A stretch of DNA of 64,000 nt. It comes from Flavobacterium enshiense DK69. Lineage in GTDB: Bacteria > Bacteroidota > Bacteroidia > Flavobacteriales > Flavobacteriaceae. The notes under the pieces were generated by a model that was given only the letters and a program-made list of their open reading frames with translations, had not been told where the DNA came from and made no database searches. Position numbers and translations under genes: made by a program. The stretch spans positions 91,029 through 155,028 of the forward strand of contig NZ_AVCS01000002.1 of assembly GCF_000498495.1 (NCBI RefSeq). The letters run 5' to 3'. Positions 43,351 through 52,700 of this stretch are shown in pieces; position 1 is the stretch's first letter; each line of letters starts with the position of its first letter.

Positions 43351-45726
43351 ATGGATAATCCCAATTGTTTCCATTGTGGTAACGATGTCGTAAAAGCGGA
43401 AGAAATTGTTTTCGATGAAAGGATCTTTTGTTGCAACGGTTGCAAAACCGTGTATGAGATTTTCAGTCTGAATGATTTAACCTGTTATTACGATTTTGAA
43501 AATGCTCCGGGAGCAACGCCACAGGATATTAAAGGCAAATATGATTTTTTGGATAATGAAGACATTGTTTCAAAACTTCTTGAATTTGATGAAGATTCAA
43601 TTCGTATTGTTTCACTTTATATTCCGCATGTACATTGCAGTTCGTGTATTTGGATTCTGGAAAACCTACACAAACTCCAAAATGGGATCACTACTTCTCA
43701 GGTAAACTTCCACAGCAAAAAAGTGAGGGTTACTTACAATCCGAGTGAAACCAATCTGAAAGAAATTGTATTGTTACTGAGTTCCATAGGATATGAACCT
43801 TACATCAGTCTGGAAAATTACGACGCAAAAAAAGAGGCAGTCGATCGAAGTTTGTATTACAAAATTGGTGTTGCCTTTTTCTGTTTTGGAAATATCATGC
43901 TTTTGTCATTTCCCGAGTATTTTGAAGTCGGCGAATTCTGGATCGAACAATATAAAGGATTCTTTCGCTGGTTGATTTTTGCACTGTCTTTACCGGCATT
44001 TTTTTATTCAGCCTGGGGATATTACGTTTCGGCGTGGAAAAGCATTAAGTCACGGATGCTTAATATCGATATCCCTATTGCATTGGGAATTGTTGTTATG
44101 TTCATTAGAAGTACGGTCGATATTGCATTCAATTACGGTCAGGGATTCTTCGACAGTATGTGCGGACTGATTTTTTTCATGCTTTTGGGCAAGTTGTTCC
44201 AGCAGAAAACCTACAACTTTTTATCTTTCGAACGCGATTATAAATCGTATTTCCCGATTGCGGTTACCAAAATGCACAACGACGGTACCGAAGAAGCGAT
44301 TCAGGTATATGATGTTAATAAAGGCGACAGATTATTAATCAGAAATCAGGAGTTAATTCCTGTTGATGGGATATTAATATCGGAATCTACACTAATTGAT
44401 TACAGTTTTGTTACAGGTGAAGCGGAGCCGATAGAGAAAAAATCGGGTGATAAGATATTTGCTGGTGGAAAACAATTGGGAAAGGTTATTGAAATGGAAG
44501 TTTTGCATTCGGTTTCTCAAAGTTATCTGACGCAATTATGGAGCAACGATGTTTTTCAGAAAAAAGTCAATCAGAAATACAAAACGATAACCGATACGCT
44601 TAGCCGTTATTTTACACCTGCCTTATTGATACTGGCTTTTGTTTCTTTTGGATATTGGATTTTGATCGATACAAGCACTGCATTTAATGTCTTTACGGCA
44701 ATCTTAATTGTAGCATGTCCATGTGCTTTGGCTTTAACAGCACCTTTTACATTGGGGAATGTCCTGCGGATAATTGGTTACAAAAAATTATACCTGAAAA
44801 ATGCCACGGTGATTGAACAATTGGCAAAAGTGGATACAATCGTTTTTGATAAGACGGGGACGATTACGTCAAATAGAAAATCGGCGATTGAATTCTTTGG
44901 AACGCCAATTTCTGAAAGCGATGCAATCCTAGTAAAAAATATTCTGAGAGGCTCAAACCATCCGTTAAGCCGAAGATTATATGATTTTCTTCCTCAAACG
45001 GAAATTAAAAAGGTCGAGCATTTTGAGGAAATAACCGGAAAAGGGATTTCGGGAACTATTGAAGGAAAAACAGTTAAGATAGGTTCGGCTGAATTTATTG
45101 GAAAAAAGAAAGACAATCAAATTAAGCAGACTTCAGTTCATATCAGTATTGATGATAATTACTTAGGGAATTATGTGTTTGATAATCAATATCGCGAGGG
45201 TTTAGAAAAGTTGTTTTTCAATTTGAGTAAGACTCATGATGTAAAGGTTCTTTCCGGTGATAATGAAGGTGAAAGAGAAGTTCTGGAACGATTGCTTCCT
45301 AAAAATACAGAGCTGGTTTTTAACCAAAAACCGGAACAAAAACTGGCCTTTATTGAAAACCTTCAGAAACAAGGGAAGAATGTACTTATGATTGGAGATG
45401 GTCTTAATGACGCAGGTGCATTGGCACAAAGTAATGTGGGGATTTCCATTACCGAAAATGTAAACGTGTTTTCTCCGGCATGTGACGGTATATTGGACGC
45501 TTCTCAATTTTCGAAAATCGGCTATTTCCTCAACTTCTCTAAAAATGCGATGCGAACCATTATGATGAGCTTCGGACTTTCATTACTCTACAATGTAGTG
45601 GGGCTGAGTTTTGCAATTACAGGGAATCTTTCACCTATAGTTGCGGCGATTATCATGCCTCTGAGCACCGTCACAATTATAAGCTTCGTGACGGTTATAA
45701 GTAACATTTTCTCGAAAAAGGGGTAG
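43351..45726 (+). CDS. ccoI: Copper-transporting P-type ATPase CcoI (FixI)
   Basis: A 791-residue CPx-type ATPase delivering copper for cbb3 oxidase assembly. N-terminal zinc-finger-like cysteines (CFHCG...FCCNGC), then a heavy-metal domain with CSSC, membrane helices, the ion site CPC (456-458) and the phosphorylated Asp500 in DKTGT. The start at 43351 (MDNPNCFHCG) is preferred because 43327 lies within the promoter. It precedes the ccoS-NO operon and has its own Fnr-type box. Confidence 0.92.
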   Translation: MDNPNCFHCGNDVVKAEEIVFDERIFCCNGCKTVYEIFSLNDLTCYYDFENAPGATPQDIKGKYDFLDNEDIVSKLLEFDEDSIRIVSLYIPHVHCSSCIWILENLHKLQNGITTSQVNFHSKKVRVTYNPSETNLKEIVLLLSSIGYEPYISLENYDAKKEAVDRSLYYKIGVAFFCFGNIMLLSFPEYFEVGEFWIEQYKGFFRWLIFALSLPAFFYSAWGYYVSAWKSIKSRMLNIDIPIALGIVVMFIRSTVDIAFNYGQGFFDSMCGLIFFMLLGKLFQQKTYNFLSFERDYKSYFPIAVTKMHNDGTEEAIQVYDVNKGDRLLIRNQELIPVDGILISESTLIDYSFVTGEAEPIEKKSGDKIFAGGKQLGKVIEMEVLHSVSQSYLTQLWSNDVFQKKVNQKYKTITDTLSRYFTPALLILAFVSFGYWILIDTSTAFNVFTAILIVACPCALALTAPFTLGNVLRIIGYKKLYLKNATVIEQLAKVDTIVFDKTGTITSNRKSAIEFFGTPISESDAILVKNILRGSNHPLSRRLYDFLPQTEIKKVEHFEEITGKGISGTIEGKTVKIGSAEFIGKKKDNQIKQTSVHISIDDNYLGNYVFDNQYREGLEKLFFNLSKTHDVKVLSGDNEGEREVLERLLPKNTELVFNQKPEQKLAFIENLQKQGKNVLMIGDGLNDAGALAQSNVGISITENVNVFSPACDGILDASQFSKIGYFLNFSKNAMRTIMMSFGLSLLYNVVGLSFAITGNLSPIVAAIIMPLSTVTIISFVTVISNIFSKKG

Positions 45727-45776
45727 TAATGCATTGTTGTTCAGAAAATTATTATTAATTTAAACTATAATTTCAG

Positions 45777-45794
45777 ATATGACAATTGTCATAT
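45777..45794. promoter_or_regulatory. Fnr-type box 2 (ccoS-ccoNO operon)
   Basis: ATATGACAATTGTCATAT is a perfect 18-bp palindrome with the TGA-N6-TCA core. Its centre (45785.5) is 29.5 bases upstream of the -7 element TAACTTTG (45815-45822), i.e. about -43 from the likely start, the class II activator position. Confidence 0.78.
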
Positions 45795-45814
45795 TTTGTC
45801 CCATATCGCTAAAC

Positions 45815-45822
45815 TAACTTTG
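45815..45822 (+). promoter_or_regulatory. -7 element of the cco operon
   Basis: TAACTTTG matches TAnnTTTG exactly, 18 bases before the ccoS start. There is no good -33 box, consistent with activator dependence. Confidence 0.7.
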
Positions 45823-45840
45823 ATAAACAAAATTTAAGGT

Positions 45841-46017
45841 ATGAGCGTTATTTATCTGTTAATCTCCATCAGTATCGTTGTGGCCCTGGTGTTCTTATAC
45901 ATTTTTATAAGAGCCGTAAAAAGTGGCCAGTTTGACGACGATTACACTCCCTCTGTCAGAATACTTTTTGACGATGAATTGAAAAAAAATCCAAATAAAT
46001 CCGAAAAACAAAATTAA
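45841..46017 (+). CDS. ccoS: CcoS, cbb3 oxidase maturation protein
   Basis: A 58-residue protein with one N-terminal membrane helix (about 4-24) and the family tail GQFDDDYTPSVRILFDDE. CcoS is needed for assembly of active cbb3 oxidase, probably in cofactor insertion. It is the first gene after Fnr-type box 2, and ccoNO starts two bases after its stop. Confidence 0.9.
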   Translation: MSVIYLLISISIVVALVFLYIFIRAVKSGQFDDDYTPSVRILFDDELKKNPNKSEKQN

Positions 46018-46019
46018 TT

Positions 46020-48215
46020 ATGGAAGTGCAACAATTTTACTATGACAACAAAATTGTAAAGAAATTCCTGTATGCTACAATCGTTTTTGGTGTAGTAGGA
46101 ATGTTAGTTGGGCTGTTGGTAGCGGTATTCTACCTTTTTCCTAACCTGACTGACGGAATCCCTTGGTTGAGCTACGGTCGTTTGAGGCCATTACACACAA
46201 ATGCAGTAATTTTTGCATTTGTGGGGAATGCCATTTTTGCTGGGATATATTATTCTTTGCAACGCCTTTTAAAAGCAAGGATGTACAGTGATGTTCTGAG
46301 TAACATTAACTTCTGGGGCTGGCAATTGATTATCGTTGCAGCCGCAATTACTTTACCTCTGGGCTATACAACTTCTAAAGAATATGCCGAATTAGAATGG
46401 CCGATTGATATTGCTATTGCCATTGTATGGGTAGTGTTTGGTATCAATATGATGATGACCATTATTAAGCGCAGGGAACGTCATTTGTATGTAGCCATAT
46501 GGTTTTATATTGCCACTTTCGTAACGGTAGCTGTATTGCATATTGTTAACAGTTTAGAGATTCCTGTTGCTGGGTTGAAAAGTTATTCGGTTTATGCCGG
46601 CGTTCAGGATGCCCTGGTGCAGTGGTGGTACGGACACAATGCGGTAGCATTCTTCCTTACGACACCTTTCCTGGGATTGATGTATTATTTCATTCCTAAA
46701 GCGGCTAACCGACCTGTATATTCTTATAAATTGTCAATCATTCACTTCTGGTCGCTTATTTTCTTATATATCTGGGCAGGTCCGCACCATTTACTTTATA
46801 CTGCGCTGCCGGAATGGGCTCAAAATCTAGGTGTAGTTTTCTCTGTTATGCTGATTGCTCCGTCCTGGGGAGGTATGATCAACGGATTATTAACCCTTAG
46901 AGGAGTTTGGGATAAAGTTCGCACAGAACCAATATTAAAGTTCTTCGTGGTAGCTATTACCGGTTATGGTATGGCCACTTTTGAAGGACCAATGTTATCC
47001 CTTAAAAATGTAAACGCTATTGCTCACTTTACGGATTGGATCGTGGCTCACGTTCACGTAGGAGCCTTGGCCTGGAACGGATTCATGACTTTCGGTATGA
47101 TTTACTGGCTGATTCCGAGAATGACAAAAACGAATCTGTACTCGATTAAGTTGGCTAATTTCCACTTCTGGGTAGGAACCCTTGGAATCATTTTATATGC
47201 CTTACCGCTTTATGTGGCCGGATTTACCCAAGCACAAATGTGGAAACAATTTAATCCGGACGGATCTTTAGTATACGGTAACTTCCTTGAAACTGTTACA
47301 GCAATTATGCCGATGTATGCGATGCGTGCCATTGGAGGAACCTTATATCTTACTGGAATGTTAGTCTTGGTATATAATATTATCATGACGGTAAGACAGG
47401 GACAAAGTGTTGAAGATGAATTGGCTGAAGCACCTGAATTACAAAGAATAGCCGCTAGAAGATTAAAAGGTGAAAAATTCCACACCTGGTTAGAAAGAAA
47501 ACCTGTCCAACTTACGATTTTGGCTACTATTGCGATTTTAATCGGTGGAATCATTCAGATTATTCCGACGCTGGTAGTGAAATCGAACATTCCGACGATT
47601 TCAAGTGTAAAACCTTATACTCCGCTTGAACTGGAAGGTCGCGATCTGTACATACGAGAAGGATGTGTGGGATGCCACTCGCAGATGGTACGTCCGTTCC
47701 GTTCGGAAGTGGAACGTTACGGAGAGTACTCTAAATCCGGAGAATATGTTTATGACCACCCGTTCCTTTGGGGATCGAAGCGTACAGGACCAGACTTATT
47801 CAGAGTAGGCGGCAAATATTCAGACAACTGGCATTTTAACCATATGTGGGATCCGCAAAGTACTTCTTCTGGATCAATCATGCCGGGTTATAAATGGCTA
47901 TTCGAAAATAAACCGATGGATTATGCCAATATTGAGGAGAAAATGAAAGCAATGGTAACATTAGGCGTTCCTTATTCAGAGCAAGACATTGCCAATGCCA
48001 AACAAAGTATCGCAAAACAGTCGGAAATGATTGAAAAGAACCTTACTAACGATCCTGATTTCGTAAAAAGTTATGAGGAAAGTAAGAAAAATGCACAAGC
48101 CAGAGGCGAGCGTTTTATACCTATGAAAGATCGTGAAATAGTGGCATTGATTGCTTATTTACAGCGATTAGGGACTGATATTAAAGTTAAAGATGTAGCT
48201 CAACTTCAAAAATAA
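46020..48215 (+). CDS. ccoNO: Fused cbb3 cytochrome oxidase subunits I and II (CcoN-CcoO)
   Basis: A 731-residue fusion typical of Bacteroidota. The first about 480 residues are the catalytic heme-copper subunit with 12 or so helices and conserved histidines (e.g. PLHTNAVIFAF, YGHNAVAFFLT, GPHHLLYTALP); the last part is the monoheme cytochrome c subunit with CVGCH at 549-553 and GPDLFRVG. It reduces oxygen at high affinity. Confidence 0.95.
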   Translation: MEVQQFYYDNKIVKKFLYATIVFGVVGMLVGLLVAVFYLFPNLTDGIPWLSYGRLRPLHTNAVIFAFVGNAIFAGIYYSLQRLLKARMYSDVLSNINFWGWQLIIVAAAITLPLGYTTSKEYAELEWPIDIAIAIVWVVFGINMMMTIIKRRERHLYVAIWFYIATFVTVAVLHIVNSLEIPVAGLKSYSVYAGVQDALVQWWYGHNAVAFFLTTPFLGLMYYFIPKAANRPVYSYKLSIIHFWSLIFLYIWAGPHHLLYTALPEWAQNLGVVFSVMLIAPSWGGMINGLLTLRGVWDKVRTEPILKFFVVAITGYGMATFEGPMLSLKNVNAIAHFTDWIVAHVHVGALAWNGFMTFGMIYWLIPRMTKTNLYSIKLANFHFWVGTLGIILYALPLYVAGFTQAQMWKQFNPDGSLVYGNFLETVTAIMPMYAMRAIGGTLYLTGMLVLVYNIIMTVRQGQSVEDELAEAPELQRIAARRLKGEKFHTWLERKPVQLTILATIAILIGGIIQIIPTLVVKSNIPTISSVKPYTPLELEGRDLYIREGCVGCHSQMVRPFRSEVERYGEYSKSGEYVYDHPFLWGSKRTGPDLFRVGGKYSDNWHFNHMWDPQSTSSGSIMPGYKWLFENKPMDYANIEEKMKAMVTLGVPYSEQDIANAKQSIAKQSEMIEKNLTNDPDFVKSYEESKKNAQARGERFIPMKDREIVALIAYLQRLGTDIKVKDVAQLQK

Positions 48216-48220
48216 AAGGT

Positions 48221-48415
48221 ATGCTGAAGTTTGTTAAACATAATTTGGAAACGATCTCGGGAGTTGAGATTTATCCAATCATTTCATTACTGATTTTCTT
48301 TGTCTTCTTTATTGGATTGTATATATGGGTATTTACCTATAAAAAAGAAAAAATAGACGAAATGAGCAACATTCCTTTTGCGGATGAGAAAACCAATGAT
48401 ATTTTAAACAGTTAA
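48221..48415 (+). CDS. ccoQ: CcoQ, small cbb3 oxidase subunit
   Basis: A 64-residue single-helix membrane protein (about 18-40) followed by YKKEKIDEM and a polar tail, between ccoNO and ccoP. The family stabilises the oxidase, probably aiding CcoP association. Confidence 0.85.
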   Translation: MLKFVKHNLETISGVEIYPIISLLIFFVFFIGLYIWVFTYKKEKIDEMSNIPFADEKTNDILNS

Positions 48416-48418
48416 AAG

Positions 48419-49357
48419 ATGAAAAAGTTTTTTCCAATATACGTTCGAATTCCAGTATTGTTCTTCTTGTTTTATATGGCAATGGAATTCTTTATCGATT
48501 CCGGAGACAAACCGGCATTTATAAAATACCCGATTGTCATGATATTGCTTTTATTGTTCCTGTTCGTGTTAATAGCAATAGAAATTGTTGTTAAAGCGTC
48601 TAACAACGTTTTAAACAGTTTACTGACGGAAGAACAGCTTAAAGCTAAAGAAACAGAAGAAAATCTTCCGTTCAAGGAGACTCAATTCTATAAAAATCTG
48701 ATGCACAAATTAACGCGTTCCAATAAAATGGAAGAGGAAAAAGAATTATTGCTGCATCACGATTATGATGGTATCAAAGAGCTTGATAATGTGCTGCCTC
48801 CTTGGTGGGTGTACCTTTTCTATGCCTGTGTCGCTTTTGCCTTTATTTACATGGTTCGTTTCCATATTTTGGGTCATGATAATCAGATTCAAGAATTTGA
48901 TAAAGAAATGGCAGCTGCAAAAATTGCTGTAGAGGAGTACAAAAAAACGGCTCCGGATATTATGGATAAGGAAAAAGTTACTTTGCTGACAGATGCTGAA
49001 AGTATTGCTGCCGGTAAAACCATTTTCGAAACCAATTGTGTGGCGTGTCACCGTCCGGATGCAGGTGGGGCAATTGGGCCGAACCTGACCGATAATCACT
49101 GGATTTTAGGTGGGGGAATCAAAAATGTCTTCAATACAATTATGGAAGGTGGTCGTGACGGAAAAGGAATGGTAGCCTGGAAAGCAACAATCAAGCCGTC
49201 AGATATTCAAAAAGTAGCGAGTTATGTGTTGAGTTTACAGGGATCAAATCCACCAAATCCAAAAGCACCGGAAGGAGATGTTTGGGCCGAAGATGGTGCT
49301 GCTCCAGCAGAAACAACTGCACCGACAGCAGATACAACAAAAACAGCTGCACCATAA
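48419..49357 (+). CDS. ccoP: CcoP, cytochrome c subunit III of cbb3 oxidase
   Basis: A 312-residue membrane-anchored cytochrome c: two N-terminal helices, a linker, an FixP-N-type segment (LDNVLPPWWVYLFYACVAFAF), and one c-type heme motif CVACH (207-211). The proteobacterial subunit normally carries two such motifs; only one is here. It ends in an Ala/Thr-rich tail. Confidence 0.92.
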   Translation: MKKFFPIYVRIPVLFFLFYMAMEFFIDSGDKPAFIKYPIVMILLLLFLFVLIAIEIVVKASNNVLNSLLTEEQLKAKETEENLPFKETQFYKNLMHKLTRSNKMEEEKELLLHHDYDGIKELDNVLPPWWVYLFYACVAFAFIYMVRFHILGHDNQIQEFDKEMAAAKIAVEEYKKTAPDIMDKEKVTLLTDAESIAAGKTIFETNCVACHRPDAGGAIGPNLTDNHWILGGGIKNVFNTIMEGGRDGKGMVAWKATIKPSDIQKVASYVLSLQGSNPPNPKAPEGDVWAEDGAAPAETTAPTADTTKTAAP

Positions 49358-49379
49358 ATGACAGCAAAATAAAACAAGT

Positions 49380-50798
49380 ATGTCCAAATTACCCGAAGAT
49401 AGTTTTAGAGACACCATTGGAACCATTGACAAAGAGGGCAAACGTGCTTGGGTCTTTCCAAAAATTCCAAAAGGTAAATGGTATGAAAGAAGAAAATGGG
49501 TAAGTTATTTTTTGTTACTCTTTTTATTCACTGCACCGTTTATCAAAATCAATGGAAATCAGTTCTTATTGTTTAATGTAATCGACAGGAAGTTTAATAT
49601 TTTCGGATTTCCGTTCTGGCCTCAGGATTTTTATCTGTTCGTAACTATGATGATTATCTGCGTTGTCGGACTGGCATTATTTACAGTTGCTTTTGGCCGT
49701 ATTTTCTGTGGTTGGATTTGCCCGCAAACCATTTTCATGGAGATGGTTTTCAGAAGAATCGAATTTTGGATTGATGGTGACAGAGCAGCCCAGATGAGAT
49801 TGGCTAAACAGAAGTGGGACAGCGAAAAGGTAAGAAAGAGAAGTACAAAGTGGACTATCTTTTTCATTATTTCGTTCTTTATAGCCAATATTTTTCTTGC
49901 CTATATTATCGGAAGTGATGAACTTCTGAAAATGGTGACCGAAGGCCCACTGCATAACACAACAACGCTTTTGGCTTTACTGATTTTTACCAGTGTGTTT
50001 TATTTCATATACGCCTGGTTTAGGGAGCAGGTTTGTATCATTGCTTGTCCATACGGGCGTCTGCAAGGTGTTTTGCTTGACAATAAATCGGTAGTTGTTG
50101 CCTACGATCATAAAAGAGGAGAGGCTGAAAAAGGTCGCGGCAAATTCAATAAAACTGAAGACAGAAAAGCGTTAGGAAAAGGAGATTGTATCGACGATCG
50201 CCTATGCGTAAATGTTTGTCCGACCGGAATAGATATCCGTAACGGAACACAACTGGAATGTGTCAACTGTACTGCCTGTATTGATGCTTGCGACTTTATC
50301 ATGCAAAGCGTGAATTTGCCGCGAGGGTTGATACGCTATGCATCGGAAGACGAAATCGTCAAAAAGGAAAAATTCGTTTTCACAGCGCGAATGAAAGGTT
50401 ATGTAGCTGTTTTAGCTATATTGACCGGTGTTTTTATTGGAATGTTGTTCCTGAGAAATGACGTACAGGCTACGGTTTTGCGCTTACCCGGGCAATTATT
50501 TGAACACAAAGGAGAAAATATAAGCAACGTGTTTACTTATAAAATTGTAAACAAAACAGTTAAGGATTTTAATCACGTACACTTTAAGTTGGTTGACATT
50601 AAAGGTGAAATTAAGGTGGTGGGAAAACCTGAGTTTACAATCAAAAAAGAAGGGATGGCCCAAGGAACATTGTTCATAGAGATTCACCCTGCTTTTTTAA
50701 AAGGAGATAAAACCAAGATTAAAATTGAAGTGTATGACGGAGATTTGCTTTTGGAGACAACAACGACTAATTTCCTTGGCCCGAGAAGTTTTAATTAA
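49380..50798 (+). CDS. ccoG: CcoG, polyferredoxin-type cbb3 assembly protein
   Basis: A 472-residue membrane protein with several helices and two [4Fe-4S] binding patterns (CGWICPQT, then RLCVNVCPTGIDI and CVNCTACIDAC). CcoG is a cupric reductase that aids copper delivery for cbb3 assembly; the C-terminal 120 residues form an extracytoplasmic Ig-like domain. Confidence 0.93.
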   Translation: MSKLPEDSFRDTIGTIDKEGKRAWVFPKIPKGKWYERRKWVSYFLLLFLFTAPFIKINGNQFLLFNVIDRKFNIFGFPFWPQDFYLFVTMMIICVVGLALFTVAFGRIFCGWICPQTIFMEMVFRRIEFWIDGDRAAQMRLAKQKWDSEKVRKRSTKWTIFFIISFFIANIFLAYIIGSDELLKMVTEGPLHNTTTLLALLIFTSVFYFIYAWFREQVCIIACPYGRLQGVLLDNKSVVVAYDHKRGEAEKGRGKFNKTEDRKALGKGDCIDDRLCVNVCPTGIDIRNGTQLECVNCTACIDACDFIMQSVNLPRGLIRYASEDEIVKKEKFVFTARMKGYVAVLAILTGVFIGMLFLRNDVQATVLRLPGQLFEHKGENISNVFTYKIVNKTVKDFNHVHFKLVDIKGEIKVVGKPEFTIKKEGMAQGTLFIEIHPAFLKGDKTKIKIEVYDGDLLLETTTTNFLGPRSFN

Positions 50799-50860
50799 AT
50801 GAAAAACCGAAGAGCCAATCTAAAAAAGTTGCTTACAAAAAGATAAATGGTTTGTCAAAC

Positions 50861-50925
50861 AGCCCTGATGGGAGTGAAAATCCCACGCTTTGCGTGGATT
50901 GTAACGGACAGCAGGAATTGCCATA
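50861..50925. repeat. Folded repeat element between ccoG and ccoH (copy 2)
   Basis: GATGGGAGTGAAAATCC, then a hairpin CCACGC-TTT-GCGTGG, then GAT...GGACAGC. It shares its backbone with the element at 16131-16222 but has a different central hairpin, as in dispersed structured repeats. It lies in the 172-base ccoG-ccoH gap, otherwise without a gene. Confidence 0.6.
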
Positions 50926-50970
50926 ACTGATAAGTCACAGGCCATTCGCTTTAAATAAAAAAGAGAAATT

Positions 50971-51417
50971 ATGAGAATCAATTGGGGAACAGGAGTCGTG
51001 ATTGCATTTGCTTTGTTTATGACGTTTATTTTATACTTCGTTTTCAAGGTGCAAGTTGACTCGCAGTACGACCATGAAATGGTTACTGAAGAATACTATA
51101 AAAAAGAACTTGATTTTCAAAATCAGATCGATAAGCAACAAAACGCTAATAATCTTACGGAAAGAGTTTCAATCGAATCAAATGGAAATGGTTTGTTGAT
51201 TGTTTTTCCGAAAACCTTTGATATTGCCAAAATAAAAGGAAAAGTGTCCTTATACCGACCGTCCAATCAGAAATTAGATTTCGAAGTTCCGATTTCGTTG
51301 TCTACTTCAAATTTGCTCATACCTAAAACAGATTTGGTTGGCGGTCGTTGGGACATTGCTGTGGAATGGGAATATGATGGGAAAGAGTACCTTAATAAAA
51401 AGGGGATTAGTTTATAA
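50971..51417 (+). CDS. ccoH: CcoH (FixH family)
   Basis: A 148-residue protein with one N-terminal helix (about 8-25), the conserved YYKKELDFQNQID region and a beta-sandwich C-terminus. CcoH assists cbb3 assembly by interacting with CcoI and oxidase subunits. Confidence 0.86.
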   Translation: MRINWGTGVVIAFALFMTFILYFVFKVQVDSQYDHEMVTEEYYKKELDFQNQIDKQQNANNLTERVSIESNGNGLLIVFPKTFDIAKIKGKVSLYRPSNQKLDFEVPISLSTSNLLIPKTDLVGGRWDIAVEWEYDGKEYLNKKGISL

Positions 51418-51501
51418 AGAAAAGGGGTAAAGGGAAAAGGAGATAGAAGTTTCCTCCTTCTATCATCTTTGCTCTAATATCTTTTTTCTCAAAATTAAAA
51501 T

Positions 51502-52209
51502 ATGTTGTATTCCGGATTCATATTAGGTTTAATAAGCAGTTTGCATTGCATTGGGATGTGCGGTCCCATTGCTATGATGTTGCCTGTCGATCATAAAAAT
51601 CCGGCTAAGAAAACAACGCAGCTTCTTACGTATCATTTGGGCCGGATAATGGCTTACATGACGTTAGGTTTGGTTTTTGGTTTGTTGGGTAAAGGACTTT
51701 TTCTGGCAGGAATGCAACAGAAATTGTCTATTGTCATTGGTATTTTGATGATTGCATTCGTTTTGATCCCGGAAAAAGTATTTGCCCAATATAATTTTTC
51801 GAAACCGGTTTATAAAGTCATTTCGGCACTTAAAACCAAACTGGGAAGTCAGTTCAAAAAGAAAACCTTTAAAGCGCTTTTCACCATTGGGTTACTTAAC
51901 GGATTTTTGCCTTGCGGATTGGTTTATGTAGCGCTTTTTGGTGCAATTGCCATGCAGAATGAAACTTTGGGTGTAACTTATATGTTTTTGTACGGATTGG
52001 GAACTATCCCGATGATGAGCATGATTACGTATGTTTCCGGGTTTCTGACAGTTCCGGTTCGGAATAGAATTCAGAAAATCATACCGATTGTTACTGTTTG
52101 CATTGGAATGTTGTTTATCATGCGCGGATTGGGATTAGATATTCCGTTTGTATCTCCAGGTAATATGAGTCTTTTTGTGCAGGGTGATTCAATATGTAAA
52201 ACAGATTAA
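51502..52209 (+). CDS. TauE/SafE-family (UreH/DsbD-like) membrane protein of the cco locus
   Basis: A 235-residue, six-helix membrane protein with HCIGMCGP near the start and GFLPCGLVY in the middle, the two cysteine-containing motifs of the DsbD_2-type subgroup. In this setting it probably helps redox or copper handling for cbb3 assembly rather than sulfite export. Start follows an 84-base spacer with a hairpin (GATAGAAG / CTTCTATC). Confidence 0.82.
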   Translation: MLYSGFILGLISSLHCIGMCGPIAMMLPVDHKNPAKKTTQLLTYHLGRIMAYMTLGLVFGLLGKGLFLAGMQQKLSIVIGILMIAFVLIPEKVFAQYNFSKPVYKVISALKTKLGSQFKKKTFKALFTIGLLNGFLPCGLVYVALFGAIAMQNETLGVTYMFLYGLGTIPMMSMITYVSGFLTVPVRNRIQKIIPIVTVCIGMLFIMRGLGLDIPFVSPGNMSLFVQGDSICKTD

Positions 52210-52249
52210 GTAACTTTATAGTAAGATATTAACTTGATATAGAAGCACT

Positions 52250-52480
52250 ATGGAAAGACATGATTTATTACACGAGTTTCCTGAGCATCAGGACAAAATT
52301 CACCAATTAAAAACGTCTGATGCTCATTTTAGAGAATTATTTGACGAATACGACAAACTGGAACATGAAATTCACCTGATTAACACGGGGGAAGAGGTTG
52401 TTACAGATGAGGCAACTCACGAAATGAAAGCAAGGCTGCTTTTTATTAAGGATGAAATTTTTTCGATGCTTCAAAACTGA
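52250..52480 (+). CDS. DUF465 (YdcH-like) small protein
   Basis: A 76-residue helical protein of the DUF465/YdcH family, with the conserved LHEFPEHQDKIHQLK opening. The function is unknown. It may be cotranscribed with the cco genes; a strong terminator follows. Confidence 0.85.
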   Translation: MERHDLLHEFPEHQDKIHQLKTSDAHFRELFDEYDKLEHEIHLINTGEEVVTDEATHEMKARLLFIKDEIFSMLQN

Positions 52481-52503
52481 ACAGAAACCATTTTGAAGGT
52501 TGA

Positions 52504-52566
52504 AAAAAGAACCGCAGATTTCAAGATTTAATATGTTTAATTCGTGAAATCTGCGGTTCTTTTTTT
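52504..52566 (+). terminator. Strong terminator after the DUF465 gene
   Basis: A stem of more than 16 bp (AAGAACCGCAGATTTCA with its complement) and a run of T. The A tract before it makes it usable in both directions. Confidence 0.88.
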
Positions 52567-52604
52567 GATAGTTTCAGGATTTTATTTTCGTAGTAAGTTA
52601 ACCG

Positions 52605-52674
52605 CTTTAGTATTTTCGATGGAGTAGCTCCCCCGAGTTTCAAGTAGGTTTAAAACTTCGAATAGATACTAAAG
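52605..52674. other. Structured palindromic intergenic element
   Basis: A 70-base element: CTTTAGTAT (52605-52613) pairs with ATACTAAAG (52666-52674), then TTCGA with TCGAA, and a central GGAGTAGCTCC. It lies between the DUF465 terminator and the end of the next gene, both outside it. It may be part of a 3' untranslated region or a decayed repeat. Confidence 0.5.
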
Positions 52675-52700
52675 TCTGCAGGTACGTAAATTCCTGATAT

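Noticed and set aside
51502..52209. Calling the cco-linked TauE/SafE-like protein a sulfite exporter
   Set aside because: Its cysteine motifs and position at the end of the cbb3 locus fit the DsbD/UreH-like subgroup better; the database name would be misleading.
52605..52674. Integron-like attC site
   Set aside because: The ends lack the core consensus triplets of attC sites and there is no integrase or cassette array.
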